Origin: Aeromicrobium sp.
GTDB lineage: Bacteria > Actinomycetota > Actinomycetes > Propionibacteriales > Nocardioidaceae
Length of the DNA stretch: 36,217 nt
NCBI GenBank assembly: GCA_025965175.1
Contig: JAOPXL010000033.1
Location: 1 to 36,217 of the forward strand
Direction: 5' to 3'
Below are positions 1-12,507 of the stretch, piece after piece. The position numbers and the translations under genes are program-made. The first letter of the stretch is position 1. Each line of letters begins with the position of its first letter. Under the pieces are notes generated by a model. That model was not told where the DNA came from. It was given only the letters and a program-made list of their open reading frames with translations, and did no database searches.

Positions 1-2
1 AC

Positions 3-230
3 CGGCAGAACGAGCTGGCGCGCGAGCGCAACAAGTCCGTCCGCTCGGCGCTCAAGACCGCTGTGCGCCGCTTCACCGAGGCGGTTGACGCCGGCAACAC
101 CGACGAGGCCAAGCTCCTCGCCGCTGATGCGACCAAGAAGCTCGACAAGGCGGCCTCCAAGAAGGTCATCCACAAGAACCAGGCGGCGAACCGCAAGTCG
201 GCCATCGCCAAGAAGGCCGCGTCGCTCTGA
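3..230 (+). CDS. rpsT: 30S ribosomal protein S20 (5'-truncated by window edge)
   Basis: Frame from nt 3 reads [75 protein letters not shown], typical bS20; followed by a terminator and located near holA. Confidence 0.95.
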   Translation, partial: RQNELARERNKSVRSALKTAVRRFTEAVDAGNTDEAKLLAADATKKLDKAASKKVIHKNQAANRKSAIAKKAASL

Positions 231-244
231 CGTACGCCTGAACA

Positions 245-274
245 AACGCCCCGGCTCAGGCCGGGGCGTTTTTT
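245..274 (+). terminator. Rho-independent terminator of rpsT
   Basis: Perfect 11-bp stem aacgccccggc/gccggggcgtt with tcag loop followed by a T tract, 14 nt after the rpsT stop. Confidence 0.9.
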
Positions 275-1396
275 CGTGCCCGGCCACGCCACGCCGTGAC
301 CGACAGCAACCGCACGACGGACTCGAGCGGTCCGCGTCCGACGTGGCGCTGCCAGATCATCGCGAACGCCGCCAGCACGACGGCCTGCAGCAGCCAGTGC
401 GAGAAGCTGCCCGGCGTGAGGGCGTCGGGCCGGTCGTACGACTCGGTGGTCGCCGCGCGCCAGAACCAGAGGACGTGCGCGGTGTAGAGCGTCAGCGTCA
501 TGGCGCCGGCGGCGCGCACCGGCAGCAGCGCTGCTCTCGCCCGGGGCGCCCGGACGAGCAGGGCGCCCACCCCGATGACGAGCAGGGCGCCCACCCCGAT
601 GACGAGCAGCGCCGAGCCGATCGCGCTGATGACGTTGAGGGGCGCCGAGGTGTGCTCACCGAGCAGCAGGAGATCGTTCCACGACGCCTCGGTGTAGGGG
701 TAGGACCGCGGGGCGACCAGCAGCTCCCAGCCGAGGCAGGAGCGGTCGTCCACGGCTCCCGCCGAGATCAGCCACCAGGCCAGGCCAACGCAGGTCGAGG
801 CGGCCGACGAGCAGGCCCATCAGGACGTACGCGAACCAGACGATCGCGGGGTAGGCGCCCCAGATGAGGAGCTCGGTCCCGAGGTCGACGGGGTGCCGCA
901 GCTCCGCCAGCTCGGACTGCATCGCGACGACCGGCTCGTGCAGCACCTGGGTCCCGATCAGCACGAAGGGCACGACGGCGATTCAGCCCAGCGTCACGAC
1001 GACCAGTGCCCTGGTCGGGAGCCGCCGGAAGGGCAGCGCCACGACGATCATGAGGCCGTACGACGCAAGGATGACGTAGACCGGCACGTCGTGCAGCGAT
1101 CCGAGGCCGAGCCCCAGCGCGACGAGCAGGGCGCCGCGCACGATGGTCGCCCGGACCGATCCCACGCCCCGCGGGTCACGGCGGTGCACCAGGGTCAGCG
1201 CAACGCCGGCCAGAACTGCGAACAGCGGAGCCGCCCGACCGCCCGCCAGAACCTGCCCGACCGGTGGGCTCCTGGACGGCTCGCCGTGGGGGCCCACGTG
1301 CACCAGCATCATCCCGAGCAGCGCGATGCCGCGAGCGGCATCCACCGCATCGACGCGCGACGGGGGCCGGGTCCCCGACCGCATCAGGCCGGACAT
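256..1396 (-). pseudogene. Disrupted multi-pass membrane protein, DUF418 / heparan-alpha-glucosaminide N-acetyltransferase (DUF1624)-like
   Basis: Three consecutive minus ORFs (983..1396, 656..973, 256..753) form one protein (N-term VDAVDAARGIALLGMMLVHVGPH; C-term GAMTLTLYTAHVLWFW). They are interrupted by an in-frame TGA at 983-985 and a +1-type frameshift around 770-795. A 24-bp tandem duplication lies at 553-609. Confidence 0.75.
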
Positions 1397-1398
1397 GC

Positions 1399-2370
1399 TC
1401 AGCGCCGGCGCTGCGCCGCGACCTGGAGGACCATCCGCTCGACCGCGAAGGCGGGGTCGGCCGCGCCGCCCTTGACGTCGAGATCGGCCTGGGCGACCGC
1501 CGAGATGGCCTGTGCCAGTCCGGTCTGGTCCCAGCTCCGCAGCTGCTGGCGCATCGCCCGGATCTTGAACGGCGGTGCCCCGATCAGAGCGGCCAGGTCG
1601 TTGTCGCGGAGCCCCTCGGGCGCCCCGGAGAGCTTCGCGAGCGAGCGCAGGCCCGTCGCGAGCGCGCTCGTGATGAGAACTGGGGCGACCTTGGCGGCCT
1701 CAGCCCACCGGGCCTGCTCGAGGGCGACGCTGATGCGCCCGTCGATCGTCGCGTCCGCGATCTCGTAGCCGCGGACGTCGGCCCGGCCGCCGAAGTACTG
1801 CTGCACCAGGGACGCCGTGATCTCGGCACCCTTCTCCAGGTTGGCGACGAGCTGGTCGGCGGCTCCGGCGAGGGCTCGGAGGTCCTGTCCGACGGCGGCG
1901 ACGAGGAACGTCGCGGCCTGCTCGTCGATCCGGGCGCCGAGGTCGCGAACCTCCCCGAAGACCCACCGCGCGTAGTCCCGCTCGTACTTGGGCTGCTCGA
2001 GCTTGACCTCGCTGACGACCCCGGCCTTCCGCAGCTTGTCGAGCAGGCCTTTGCCCTTCTGGCCGCCGCCGTGGACCAGGATCACGGCGACGTCCGGGGA
2101 GGGCGACGCGACATAGGCCAGCAGCTCGGCCTGGGCGACGTCCGGCAGGTCCTGGAGCTCGGTCAGGACCAGGGCGCTGGCATCGCTGAACAGCGAGGGA
2201 CTCGTGAGGCCCGCGAGCTCGCCGGGCTGCAGTCCCGACGCGGTCGACGTCGCGACCTCGACCTCGGGCTGCTCGGCCGTCACTGCCTTGACCGCCTTGG
2301 CCCGGGTGCGGTCGGCCAGGAACTCGGCGTTGCCGGTGATGAGGAGGATCTTGCCGAATGCCGTGGCCAC
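1399..2370 (-). CDS. holA: DNA polymerase III subunit delta
   Basis: 323 aa, MATAFGKILLITGNAEFLADRTRAKAV...; conserved neighbourhood comEC-holA-rpsT. Confidence 0.9.
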   Translation of the reverse strand: MATAFGKILLITGNAEFLADRTRAKAVKAVTAEQPEVEVATSTASGLQPGELAGLTSPSLFSDASALVLTELQDLPDVAQAELLAYVASPSPDVAVILVHGGGQKGKGLLDKLRKAGVVSEVKLEQPKYERDYARWVFGEVRDLGARIDEQAATFLVAAVGQDLRALAGAADQLVANLEKGAEITASLVQQYFGGRADVRGYEIADATIDGRISVALEQARWAEAAKVAPVLITSALATGLRSLAKLSGAPEGLRDNDLAALIGAPPFKIRAMRQQLRSWDQTGLAQAISAVAQADLDVKGGAADPAFAVERMVLQVAAQRRR

Positions 2371-2379
2371 GGAGCCAGC

Positions 2380-4608
2380 CTAGTGCTGCGTCACCACAGT
2401 CTGCTCCGCGTCGCGCCGGACGATCGCGATGTCACCGTCGGTGTCGGTGCGCCACCACGTCGCACCCTGCCGGCGCAGGAGGGACAGCGCCGCCGCGGCG
2501 GGATGCCCGTAGTCGTTGCCCTCCCCCGCGCTGATCGTCACGATCCGCGCCCCGACTGCGGCGAAGAGCGCCGGCAGCTGCCTGGCGCTGCCATGGTGGG
2601 GCATCTTCAGGACGTCTGCGGCCAGGTCGGGATGCTCCCGGAGCAGGACCCGTTGTGCGGGGGGCTCGATGTCCCCCGTCAGCAGGAGGCGGATGCCACC
2701 CGCCTGGACCCGCAGCACGACGCTGGCGTCGTTCATCGCCGAGCCCTCGCCGGTCGTCGAGGGCTGGTCCGGGAGCGGCCACAGGACCTCGGCGGTGACC
2801 TCCCCGACGGTGAACGTCTCGCCCGGCGACACGACGTGCACCGGGACCCCGCGTGCGGAGGGACCGCCGGTCGGTCCCACCGCGACCTGGTCCACCCGGC
2901 GCCCGTCCTGCACCCCCGGCCAACCGTCGACGTGGTCCGCGTGCGCGTGGGTGAAGACCATGAGCCGCACCCGGCTGACCCCCAGCCGGTCGAGGCATCG
3001 GTCGACCGCCGGCGGGTCCGGCCCCGCGTCGACGACCACGGCGCTGCCCGGCCCGGCCGCCAGCACCGTGGCGTCCCCCTGGCCGACGTCGCAGGCCACC
3101 ATGACCCAGCCCTCGGGCGGCCAGCCGGTCTGCGGCGGCCGCCACACCCCGATCAGCAGTCCCAGGGACAGCCCGAGGAACAGCGCCGGGCGCGTCGAGA
3201 CGACTGCGATCACGACGATGACGACCGGAACGACCAGGAGCAGCAGCTGCCAGGGGGCGTGCCACTCCAGCGAGGCGGACTCGAGCCCGGCCGCATGGTG
3301 CCCCACTGCCAGGATCCAGCTCGCGCCCGCACCGGCCACGACCCCGGCGACCTGCGCCAGCGGGACGGACACCAGGGCGACCAGGCCACCCAGGAGGCCG
3401 GCGATCGTCGCCGGCGCCACGGCAGGCCCGGCGAGGAGGTTGGCGAAGACCGCCACGAGCGACACCTCCCCCGACAGTGCCGCGATGGCCGGGGTGCACG
3501 CGAGCTGGGCCGCCAGCGGCACCGCGACGCTCAGGGCGCACCAGCGCGGCATCCACCGCTCCAGCCGACCCGCCAGGGCCGGCGCCAGCAGCAGGATCCC
3601 GGCCGTCGCCAGGGTCGACAGGATGAATCCGGCAGAGCGGGACAGCCAGGGGTCGAGGAACACCAGCCCGATCACCGCCCAGCAGAGGGCCCGCACCCCG
3701 CCCCGGGACCCCAGACCCAGGGCGGCGATCCCGACCGCGCCCATCGCCGCAGCGCGGACGACGCTCGGGTCGGGGCGGGCCAGCAGCACGAAGGCCACGA
3801 TCGAGCAGGATCCGACGACCCACAGCCCGCGTTGACGGAGGCCGGCCCCCCTGGCCAGGAGCATCACGACCGCAAGCACGATCGTGAGATTGGTCCCGGA
3901 GACTGCCATGAGGTGCGTCAGGCCCGCTCGTCGGAAGTCCTCGTCGACCCCGTCGGGGATCCGGGTGTCGTCCCCGTCGACCAGCGCCGGGACGAGCGCG
4001 CGGGGCTCGGCGGACAGATGGGTGACGGAGCCCCGTACGCCCTCACGCACGCGCTCGGAGGCCTCCCACCACCACGCCGCGCGGTCGGCGGGTCCACGAC
4101 GACTCACGTTGACGACGGCAACCTCCTCCGTGGCGTCGGACGGGGCCAGCCGTCCACTCATGACGAGGCGACGGCCCACGACCAGGTCGTCGGCCTTCCC
4201 GTCGAGGAACGCCGTCGCCCGGTCCCTGACCCGGACGTCCCGGTCGCGGGAGACCGCCCGACGGACCATGACCTCGACGACGACCGACTCGCGACCGTGG
4301 ACCGTGTATGTCCGGGCGTCCCGCAGCACCTCGATGTCGAGCACGACCCGCGCGTGCTCCGCGGCCAGCTCCCGGACCGGGGAGTGTTCGACCGTGGTGA
4401 GGCGCCACGCGCAGGACGCCGCGACGACGGCCACGCACACCGCCGCGAGGGCCACGACACGGGCCCGACCCAGCCGCAGCAGCACCGCCGCGAGAGCCAC
4501 GGCCATCACGGTCACGGCCAGCGCCACCAGCGACCGGGACGTCACGAGCACCGCAGCACCGGCCCAGCAGGCCAGCGCCGCCGGGGCCGTCCTCAGGTCG
4601 TGGCTCAC
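2380..4608 (-). CDS. comEC: ComEC/Rec2 family competence/DNA internalization protein
   Basis: 742 aa multi-pass protein with competence domain (GLTHLMAVSGTNLTIV) and C-terminal metallo-beta-lactamase motif (FTHAHADHVDG, KMPHHGS); overlaps the comEA stop. Confidence 0.93.
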   Translation of the reverse strand: MSHDLRTAPAALACWAGAAVLVTSRSLVALAVTVMAVALAAVLLRLGRARVVALAAVCVAVVAASCAWRLTTVEHSPVRELAAEHARVVLDIEVLRDARTYTVHGRESVVVEVMVRRAVSRDRDVRVRDRATAFLDGKADDLVVGRRLVMSGRLAPSDATEEVAVVNVSRRGPADRAAWWWEASERVREGVRGSVTHLSAEPRALVPALVDGDDTRIPDGVDEDFRRAGLTHLMAVSGTNLTIVLAVVMLLARGAGLRQRGLWVVGSCSIVAFVLLARPDPSVVRAAAMGAVGIAALGLGSRGGVRALCWAVIGLVFLDPWLSRSAGFILSTLATAGILLLAPALAGRLERWMPRWCALSVAVPLAAQLACTPAIAALSGEVSLVAVFANLLAGPAVAPATIAGLLGGLVALVSVPLAQVAGVVAGAGASWILAVGHHAAGLESASLEWHAPWQLLLLVVPVVIVVIAVVSTRPALFLGLSLGLLIGVWRPPQTGWPPEGWVMVACDVGQGDATVLAAGPGSAVVVDAGPDPPAVDRCLDRLGVSRVRLMVFTHAHADHVDGWPGVQDGRRVDQVAVGPTGGPSARGVPVHVVSPGETFTVGEVTAEVLWPLPDQPSTTGEGSAMNDASVVLRVQAGGIRLLLTGDIEPPAQRVLLREHPDLAADVLKMPHHGSARQLPALFAAVGARIVTISAGEGNDYGHPAAAALSLLRRQGATWWRTDTDGDIAIVRRDAEQTVVTQH

Positions 4609-5351
4609 ACCACGACGAGGTCCCGCAGCTCGGCCAGGGTCGCGTCGCCGATGCCCTTGACGTCGAGCAGGTCGTCGACCGAGGTGAACGGCCCGTCGCC
4701 CTCGCGCCAGGCCACGATCGCTCGCGCCGTGACGGGGCCGACGCCCGGCAGGGTGTCGAGCTGCTCGAGCGTCGCGGTGTTGAGGTTGACCTTGGCCCCG
4801 GCGGCGGGTGCCCCGCCGGGGGTCGCCGCCACGGGAGCGCCCGAGGCGTCGACTGGCGCGATGCCGACCAGCACCTGCTCCCCGTCGGCGAGCTCACGGG
4901 CCAGGTTGAGCGATGTCGTGTCGACCTTGCCGAGCAGGCCGCCCGCCGCCTCGATCGCCTCGTAGACGCGCGACCCCCGCGGTACCGTGACGATGCCGGG
5001 ACGTCGCACCTTGCCGATGACGTCGATGATGAGCTCCCCGGCCGGCTTGGCCGTCGCTGCCGCGGAGCCGGGACTCGGGGTCCCGGAGAACGCGAGCGGA
5101 GCCACCGGGTCGCTCTCCTGCGGGCGCCCCGACAGCAGCCACCACACCAGCAGGACCGACGCCGCCACGCCGATCGTCGCGACGGCCCGGACGTGCGGGA
5201 TCTCGACCCTGCGACGTACGGTCACCGGCTCGTCCTCGCGGGGTGGGAGCTCGGCGTCGAAGGATGCCGCGAGCTGGGCCAAACGGCGCCGGGCGATCTC
5301 GGCGCGGGTCTCGTCGGGTGGGTCGGGTGGATTCGCTCGCTTGTGCCTCAC
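4605..5351 (-). CDS. comEA: ComEA family helix-hairpin-helix DNA-binding protein
   Basis: 248 aa; one TM segment, SLBB-like region (IDVIGKVRRPGIVTVPRGSRVYEAIEAAGG) and HhH (VNLNTATLEQLDTLPGVGPVTARAIVAWRE). Confidence 0.92.
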   Translation of the reverse strand: MRHKRANPPDPPDETRAEIARRRLAQLAASFDAELPPREDEPVTVRRRVEIPHVRAVATIGVAASVLLVWWLLSGRPQESDPVAPLAFSGTPSPGSAAATAKPAGELIIDVIGKVRRPGIVTVPRGSRVYEAIEAAGGLLGKVDTTSLNLARELADGEQVLVGIAPVDASGAPVAATPGGAPAAGAKVNLNTATLEQLDTLPGVGPVTARAIVAWREGDGPFTSVDDLLDVKGIGDATLAELRDLVVV

Positions 5352-5441
5352 ACCGTCGACGGTAGGCGGGACCGGCCCGGTCCTGAACCGGTCGGCCGGG
5401 GCATGTGGACAACCCGCAGGCGTCGCCTGGCTGTGGAGGAC

Positions 5442-6287
5442 CTAGCGCGGGGTGATCGTCACCGAGATCATCCCGGGGCCGACATGGGCGCCGATCGCGG
5501 CGCCCACCTCGTCGACGGGGATGGTCTCGACCCCGAGCGTCGTGGCGAGGTGCCCCGCGACGCTCGTCGCGCTTGACAGCCCGGCGAGGTGCTGGACGCC
5601 GATGTCGAAGCCGTCGGCGCAGGCCGTCGCCGCCTCGACCGCGAGCGCCTCGACCCGGGCCAGCGCCTTGGCCTGCGTCCGGACCCGTTCGAGCGGGACG
5701 ACGAGTCCGTCGGTGATCGTGAGGATCGGCTTGACTGCGAGCGCCGATCCGATCAGGGCCGCCGCGGCACCCACCCGTCCGCCACGCTTGAGGTACTCGA
5801 GCGTGTCGACGTACAGCAGGACCGTCGAGGACTCCCCCGCCCGGCGGGCAGCCTCGGCGACATCGGCGGCGTCCGCACCGGCGTCACGCGCCTGCGCCGC
5901 CCGTCCCGCGGCGAAGCCGGTCGCCACGCCGACCTGGGTCGAGTCGATGCAGGTGACCGGCACGGGCGACTGCTTCGCGGCGAGAACGGCCGAGTCGAGC
6001 GTCCCGGACATCCGGCGGCTGAGGTGGACCGACACGATCGCGTCGGCTCCCTCGTCCGCGAGACGCCGGTAGACCGCGAGGAAGTCGTCGGGGGTCGGTC
6101 GGGACGTGCTGACCGGCACGAACGAGGCGAGCGCCTCGGCGAGCATGTCCGCCGTGACGTCGACGCCCTCGATGTGGACGTCGGCGCCGATGATGACCTG
6201 CAACGGCACCACCGCGATGCCCTCACGGACGGCGTCCTCCGGTGACAGCGAGGACGTCGAGTCCGTGACGATCGCGATGTGAGGCAT
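5442..6287 (-). CDS. DegV family protein (fatty-acid binding)
   Basis: 281 aa, MPHIAIVTDSTSSLSPEDAVREGIAVVPLQV..., RRMSGTLDSAVLAA; canonical DegV motifs. Confidence 0.92.
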   Translation of the reverse strand: MPHIAIVTDSTSSLSPEDAVREGIAVVPLQVIIGADVHIEGVDVTADMLAEALASFVPVSTSRPTPDDFLAVYRRLADEGADAIVSVHLSRRMSGTLDSAVLAAKQSPVPVTCIDSTQVGVATGFAAGRAAQARDAGADAADVAEAARRAGESSTVLLYVDTLEYLKRGGRVGAAAALIGSALAVKPILTITDGLVVPLERVRTQAKALARVEALAVEAATACADGFDIGVQHLAGLSSATSVAGHLATTLGVETIPVDEVGAAIGAHVGPGMISVTITPR

Positions 6288-6330
6288 GCCGGGAATGCTA
6301 CTTGCCCCCGCGTCTGGACCATTGGCCGAA

Positions 6331-6404
6331 CGAGCGCAGCGAGCGAACGCAGGCGCACCGGCGCAGCCGGCCGCTGTTGGGGTCCCTCCCGCGAGCGCAG
6401 CGAG
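6331..6404. repeat. Two copies of GAGCGCAGCGAG-type short intergenic repeat
   Basis: cgagcgcagcgagcg at 6331-6345 and gcgagcgcagcgag at 6391-6404, in the degV/leuS intergenic region. Confidence 0.6.
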
Positions 6405-6449
6405 GGGGCGGAACGAGCAGCGGGGCGGGCGAGGAACGAGCCCGGCGCC

Positions 6450-9287
<2,838 letters not shown>

Positions 9288-9297
9288 TGCCCGAATG

Positions 9298-9576
9298 TTA
9301 CCGGTGGTGCGGCTCGTCCTTCGCGTCCGGTGACGTCTGCTCGTCCGGAACGGCCAGCGGGCGGATCCGCGCCCACGCCACGAACGCCACGCCGACCAGG
9401 ATCAGCGCCAGCCCCGCCCACAGGTTGATGTTGAGCCCGTCACCCTTCGCGAGCTCCTCGTCGGAGTTGTTGAGCAGTCCCAGCAGCGTGAGGATCACGC
9501 CGTACACGCCGATCAGCCCGCCGATGATGATCCGGATGTCGAACACCCCGACGGTGCGCTTGCCATCTGCAGCCAT
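9298..9576 (-). CDS. Small two-TM hypothetical membrane protein downstream of the symporter
   Basis: 92 aa, two hydrophobic segments ([40 protein letters not shown]); 9 nt after the symporter stop. Confidence 0.7.
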   Translation of the reverse strand: MAADGKRTVGVFDIRIIIGGLIGVYGVILTLLGLLNNSDEELAKGDGLNINLWAGLALILVGVAFVAWARIRPLAVPDEQTSPDAKDEPHHR

Positions 9577-9585
9577 GTCGAACTC

Positions 9586-11283
9586 CTATCGGAAGATGAT
9601 GTTGAGGATGATGACCATCACCAGGCCGATGCCGGCGAGCTTGGGCGGGGACTGCCACCACGGCAGGTGCATCTCGTCCGGGTCGACCAGCGACTCCTTG
9701 GGCGTCAAGGAGTAGACGAGTCCTTCGAGGTCCTTCTCGTCCCGCGGCCCGGTGAACATCGTGACGATGACGCTGACCAGGATGTCGACGACGAACGCCG
9801 CACCGGCCGCGACGAAGCTCGCTCCCTGGCCCTTGAGGTTGAGCACCCCGAGGCTGGCCGAGCCCAGGGCGTCCTCGCTGAGCAGCGCGACGACGATCGC
9901 GGCGAGCGTGCCCGACACCAGCCCGGTCCAGCCGGCCGTCGCGCTCATCCGCTTCCACAGCATGCCGAGGATGAAGGTCGCGAACAGCGGCGCGTTGAAG
10001 AACCCGAACAGGGTCTGGAGGTAGTTCATCAGGTTGGAGTAGTTGGACGCGATACCCGCGGTGCCGATCGCGATGAAGGTCGCCGCGACGGTCGCGATCC
10101 GACCGATGCGCGTGTAGTAGGAGTCCTCACGCTCCTTGACGACGTACTGCTGCCAGATGTCGTAGGAGAAGACTGTGTTGAACGCCGAGATGTTGGCCGC
10201 CATGCCGGCCATGAACGACGCCAGCAGGCCCGCGATCGCGACGCCGAGCATGCCGTTGGGCAGCAGGTCACGCATCAGGAGCAGGATCGCGTCGTTGTAC
10301 TTGACGTCCCCCGCGCCCTCGCCGGCCTTGAGGGCCGCGAGCTCAGGGACGATGATCGCCGCGATGATACCGGGGATGATGACGATGAACGGGATGAACA
10401 TCTTCGGGAACGCGCCGATGATGGGCGCCCGCCGGGCCGACGAGAGCGAGTCCGAGGCCATCGCGCGCTGCACCTCGACGAAGTTCGTCGTCCAGTAGCC
10501 GAACGACAGCACGAAGCCCAGGCCGAACACGATGCCGATGACCGACAGGACGGGGTCGGCGATGCCGGTCAGCTCGGTGCCGGGCCACGACGACAGCTGA
10601 TCGTCACTGGGCTTGATCTTGTCCTGGATGCCCTCCCAGCCGCCGACCTTGTGCAGCGCGATGATTGTCAGGGGCAGCAGCGCCGCCACGATGACGAAGA
10701 ACTGCAGCACCTCGTTGTAGATCGCCGCGGACAGCCCGCCGAGCGCGGTGTACGACAGCACGATCGCCGCCGCGATGACGAGCGACACGAGCGTGGGCCA
10801 GCCGAGCAGTCGGTTGACGATCGTCGCGAGCAGGTAGAGGTTGATGCCGGCGATCAGCAGCTGGGCGACGGCGAAGCTGATGGCGTTGACGAGATGGGCG
10901 CCGGTGCCGAACCGCCGGCGCATGAACTCGGGAACGCTGCGCACACCGGATCCGTAGTAGAACGGCATCATCACGATGCCGAGGAACAACATCGCCGGCA
11001 CGGCGCCGATCCAGAAGTAGTGCACCGTCGCCATGCCGAACTCGGCACCGTTGGCGGACATGCCCATGATCTCGACGGCGCCGAGGTTGGCCGAGATGAA
11101 TGCCAGCCCCGTGACCCAGGCCGGCAGGGACCGACCGGACAGGAAGAAGTCGAGGCTCGTCGAGATCTGCCGGCGGGCGATCACGCCGATGCCGATCACC
11201 ACCGCGAAGTAGATCGCGATGATCGTGAAGTCGAAGAAGTCAGCATCGAGCCTGAACGTGTCATCGGTTGCCGCATGCAGCAC
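9586..11283 (-). CDS. Sodium:solute symporter family (SSS) transporter
   Basis: 565 aa; SLDFFLSGRSLPAWVTGLAFISANLGAVEIMGMSANGAEFG is typical SSS/SGLT; about 14 hydrophobic segments. Confidence 0.92.
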   Translation of the reverse strand: MLHAATDDTFRLDADFFDFTIIAIYFAVVIGIGVIARRQISTSLDFFLSGRSLPAWVTGLAFISANLGAVEIMGMSANGAEFGMATVHYFWIGAVPAMLFLGIVMMPFYYGSGVRSVPEFMRRRFGTGAHLVNAISFAVAQLLIAGINLYLLATIVNRLLGWPTLVSLVIAAAIVLSYTALGGLSAAIYNEVLQFFVIVAALLPLTIIALHKVGGWEGIQDKIKPSDDQLSSWPGTELTGIADPVLSVIGIVFGLGFVLSFGYWTTNFVEVQRAMASDSLSSARRAPIIGAFPKMFIPFIVIIPGIIAAIIVPELAALKAGEGAGDVKYNDAILLLMRDLLPNGMLGVAIAGLLASFMAGMAANISAFNTVFSYDIWQQYVVKEREDSYYTRIGRIATVAATFIAIGTAGIASNYSNLMNYLQTLFGFFNAPLFATFILGMLWKRMSATAGWTGLVSGTLAAIVVALLSEDALGSASLGVLNLKGQGASFVAAGAAFVVDILVSVIVTMFTGPRDEKDLEGLVYSLTPKESLVDPDEMHLPWWQSPPKLAGIGLVMVIILNIIFR

Positions 11284-11418
11284 GGAGTTCTCCCGTCCGA
11301 AAGAGACACGACCCCCCGGCCGGCTCCTCGAGGGACCTTACTCCCGGCCGTTCGCGGGCGCATGGCGGCCCACGTCGAGATCTGGCAGGTGTCGCAGGTG
11401 GCCCCTACCGTGGTCGGC

Positions 11419-12477
11419 ATGCGCCACGGCATCGTTCCCCCTTATCTCCTGGTCCGCCTGTCCGAGCTCGATCGCGAGGACCTCCGGAAGGCCACCGAAG
11501 CGGCCCGCCGCGCGCTGGCCACCGACGTGCGCCCGCGCCCGGGAGGCCCCACCGTCATTCCGACCCGCCCACCTCAGCCGGTCGCGCCAACCGGTCCCGA
11601 CCGCACCGTCAGTGACGCCGCCGGCGCCGAGATCCTGCCCGGCACAGTGGTGCGACGTGAGGGCGAGGAGGCGACGGGGGACCCCGCGACGGACGAGGCG
11701 TACGACGGTCTGGGCGCGACCTACGCGATGTTCGCCGAGGCCTTCGGCCGCGCCTCGATCGACGGGGCGGGGCTGCCGCTGCTCGCGACGGTCCACTACG
11801 GCGAGGCCTACGACAACGCGTTCTGGGACGGCGGGCAGATGGTGTTCGGGGACGGGGACGGTCAGGTCTTCGGCCGGTTCACGGCGTCGCTGTCGGTCAT
11901 CGGCCACGAGCTCGCCCATGGCGTGACGCAGTACTCCGCCAACCTGACCTACCAAGGACAGTCCGGCGCGCTCAACGAGTCGGTTTCCGACGTCTTCGGG
12001 GCCCTCGTCGAGCAGCACGCCAAGGGGCAGGCCGCCCAGGACGCGGGCTGGCTGATCGGCGAGGGCCTGTTCACCGACCAGGTCGAGGGCAACGCCCTGC
12101 GCTCGATGCGCGCGCCCGGCACGGCGTACGACGACGACGTCCTGGGCCGCGACCCCCAGCCGGCGCACATGGACGACTACGTCCAGACCCGCGCCGACAA
12201 CGGCGGCGTGCACCTCAACTCCGGCATCCCCAACAAGGCGTTCTACCTCGTGGCGACGGCGATCGGCGGCAACGCGTGGGAGGCGCCGGGACGGATCTGG
12301 TACGACACGCTGCTCGACGGCGGACTCTCCGCCGGCGCGACGTTCGCCGAGTTCGCCGCGGCGACGGCCCTGACGGCATCGACGCTGTATGGCGACGCCT
12401 CGTCGCAGCACCGGGCGGTCGTCGACGGGTGGTCGACGGTGGGCGTGCCGATCGGCGACACTGGCCGGGACGGCTAG
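11419..12477 (+). CDS. M4 (thermolysin-family) metalloprotease, protealysin-like, no signal peptide
   Basis: Internal ATG of ORF 9667..12477. Starts MRHGIVPPYLLVRLSEL (protealysin-type short propeptide), HELAH zinc motif, NESVSDVFG, GGVHLNSGIPNKAFYL. Confidence 0.9.
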   Translation: MRHGIVPPYLLVRLSELDREDLRKATEAARRALATDVRPRPGGPTVIPTRPPQPVAPTGPDRTVSDAAGAEILPGTVVRREGEEATGDPATDEAYDGLGATYAMFAEAFGRASIDGAGLPLLATVHYGEAYDNAFWDGGQMVFGDGDGQVFGRFTASLSVIGHELAHGVTQYSANLTYQGQSGALNESVSDVFGALVEQHAKGQAAQDAGWLIGEGLFTDQVEGNALRSMRAPGTAYDDDVLGRDPQPAHMDDYVQTRADNGGVHLNSGIPNKAFYLVATAIGGNAWEAPGRIWYDTLLDGGLSAGATFAEFAAATALTASTLYGDASSQHRAVVDGWSTVGVPIGDTGRDG

Positions 12478-12507
12478 CGCCCCCGCTGCCGGTCAGGAGG
12501 TGGCGTG

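Noticed and set aside
1264-4965. 1233-aa plus-strand ORF
   Set aside because: Antisense to holA/comEC/comEA; Arg/Gly/Asp/His-rich composition typical of high-GC antisense frames, with no recognisable domain.
2380-5351. Complete novel DNA-uptake system
   Set aside because: comEC and comEA are a standard conserved actinobacterial gene pair; no pilus genes are present in the window.
9667-11418. 5' part of the 936-aa plus ORF fused to the M4 protease
   Set aside because: Antisense to the symporter; the real protease starts at the 11419 ATG with the protealysin-type propeptide.
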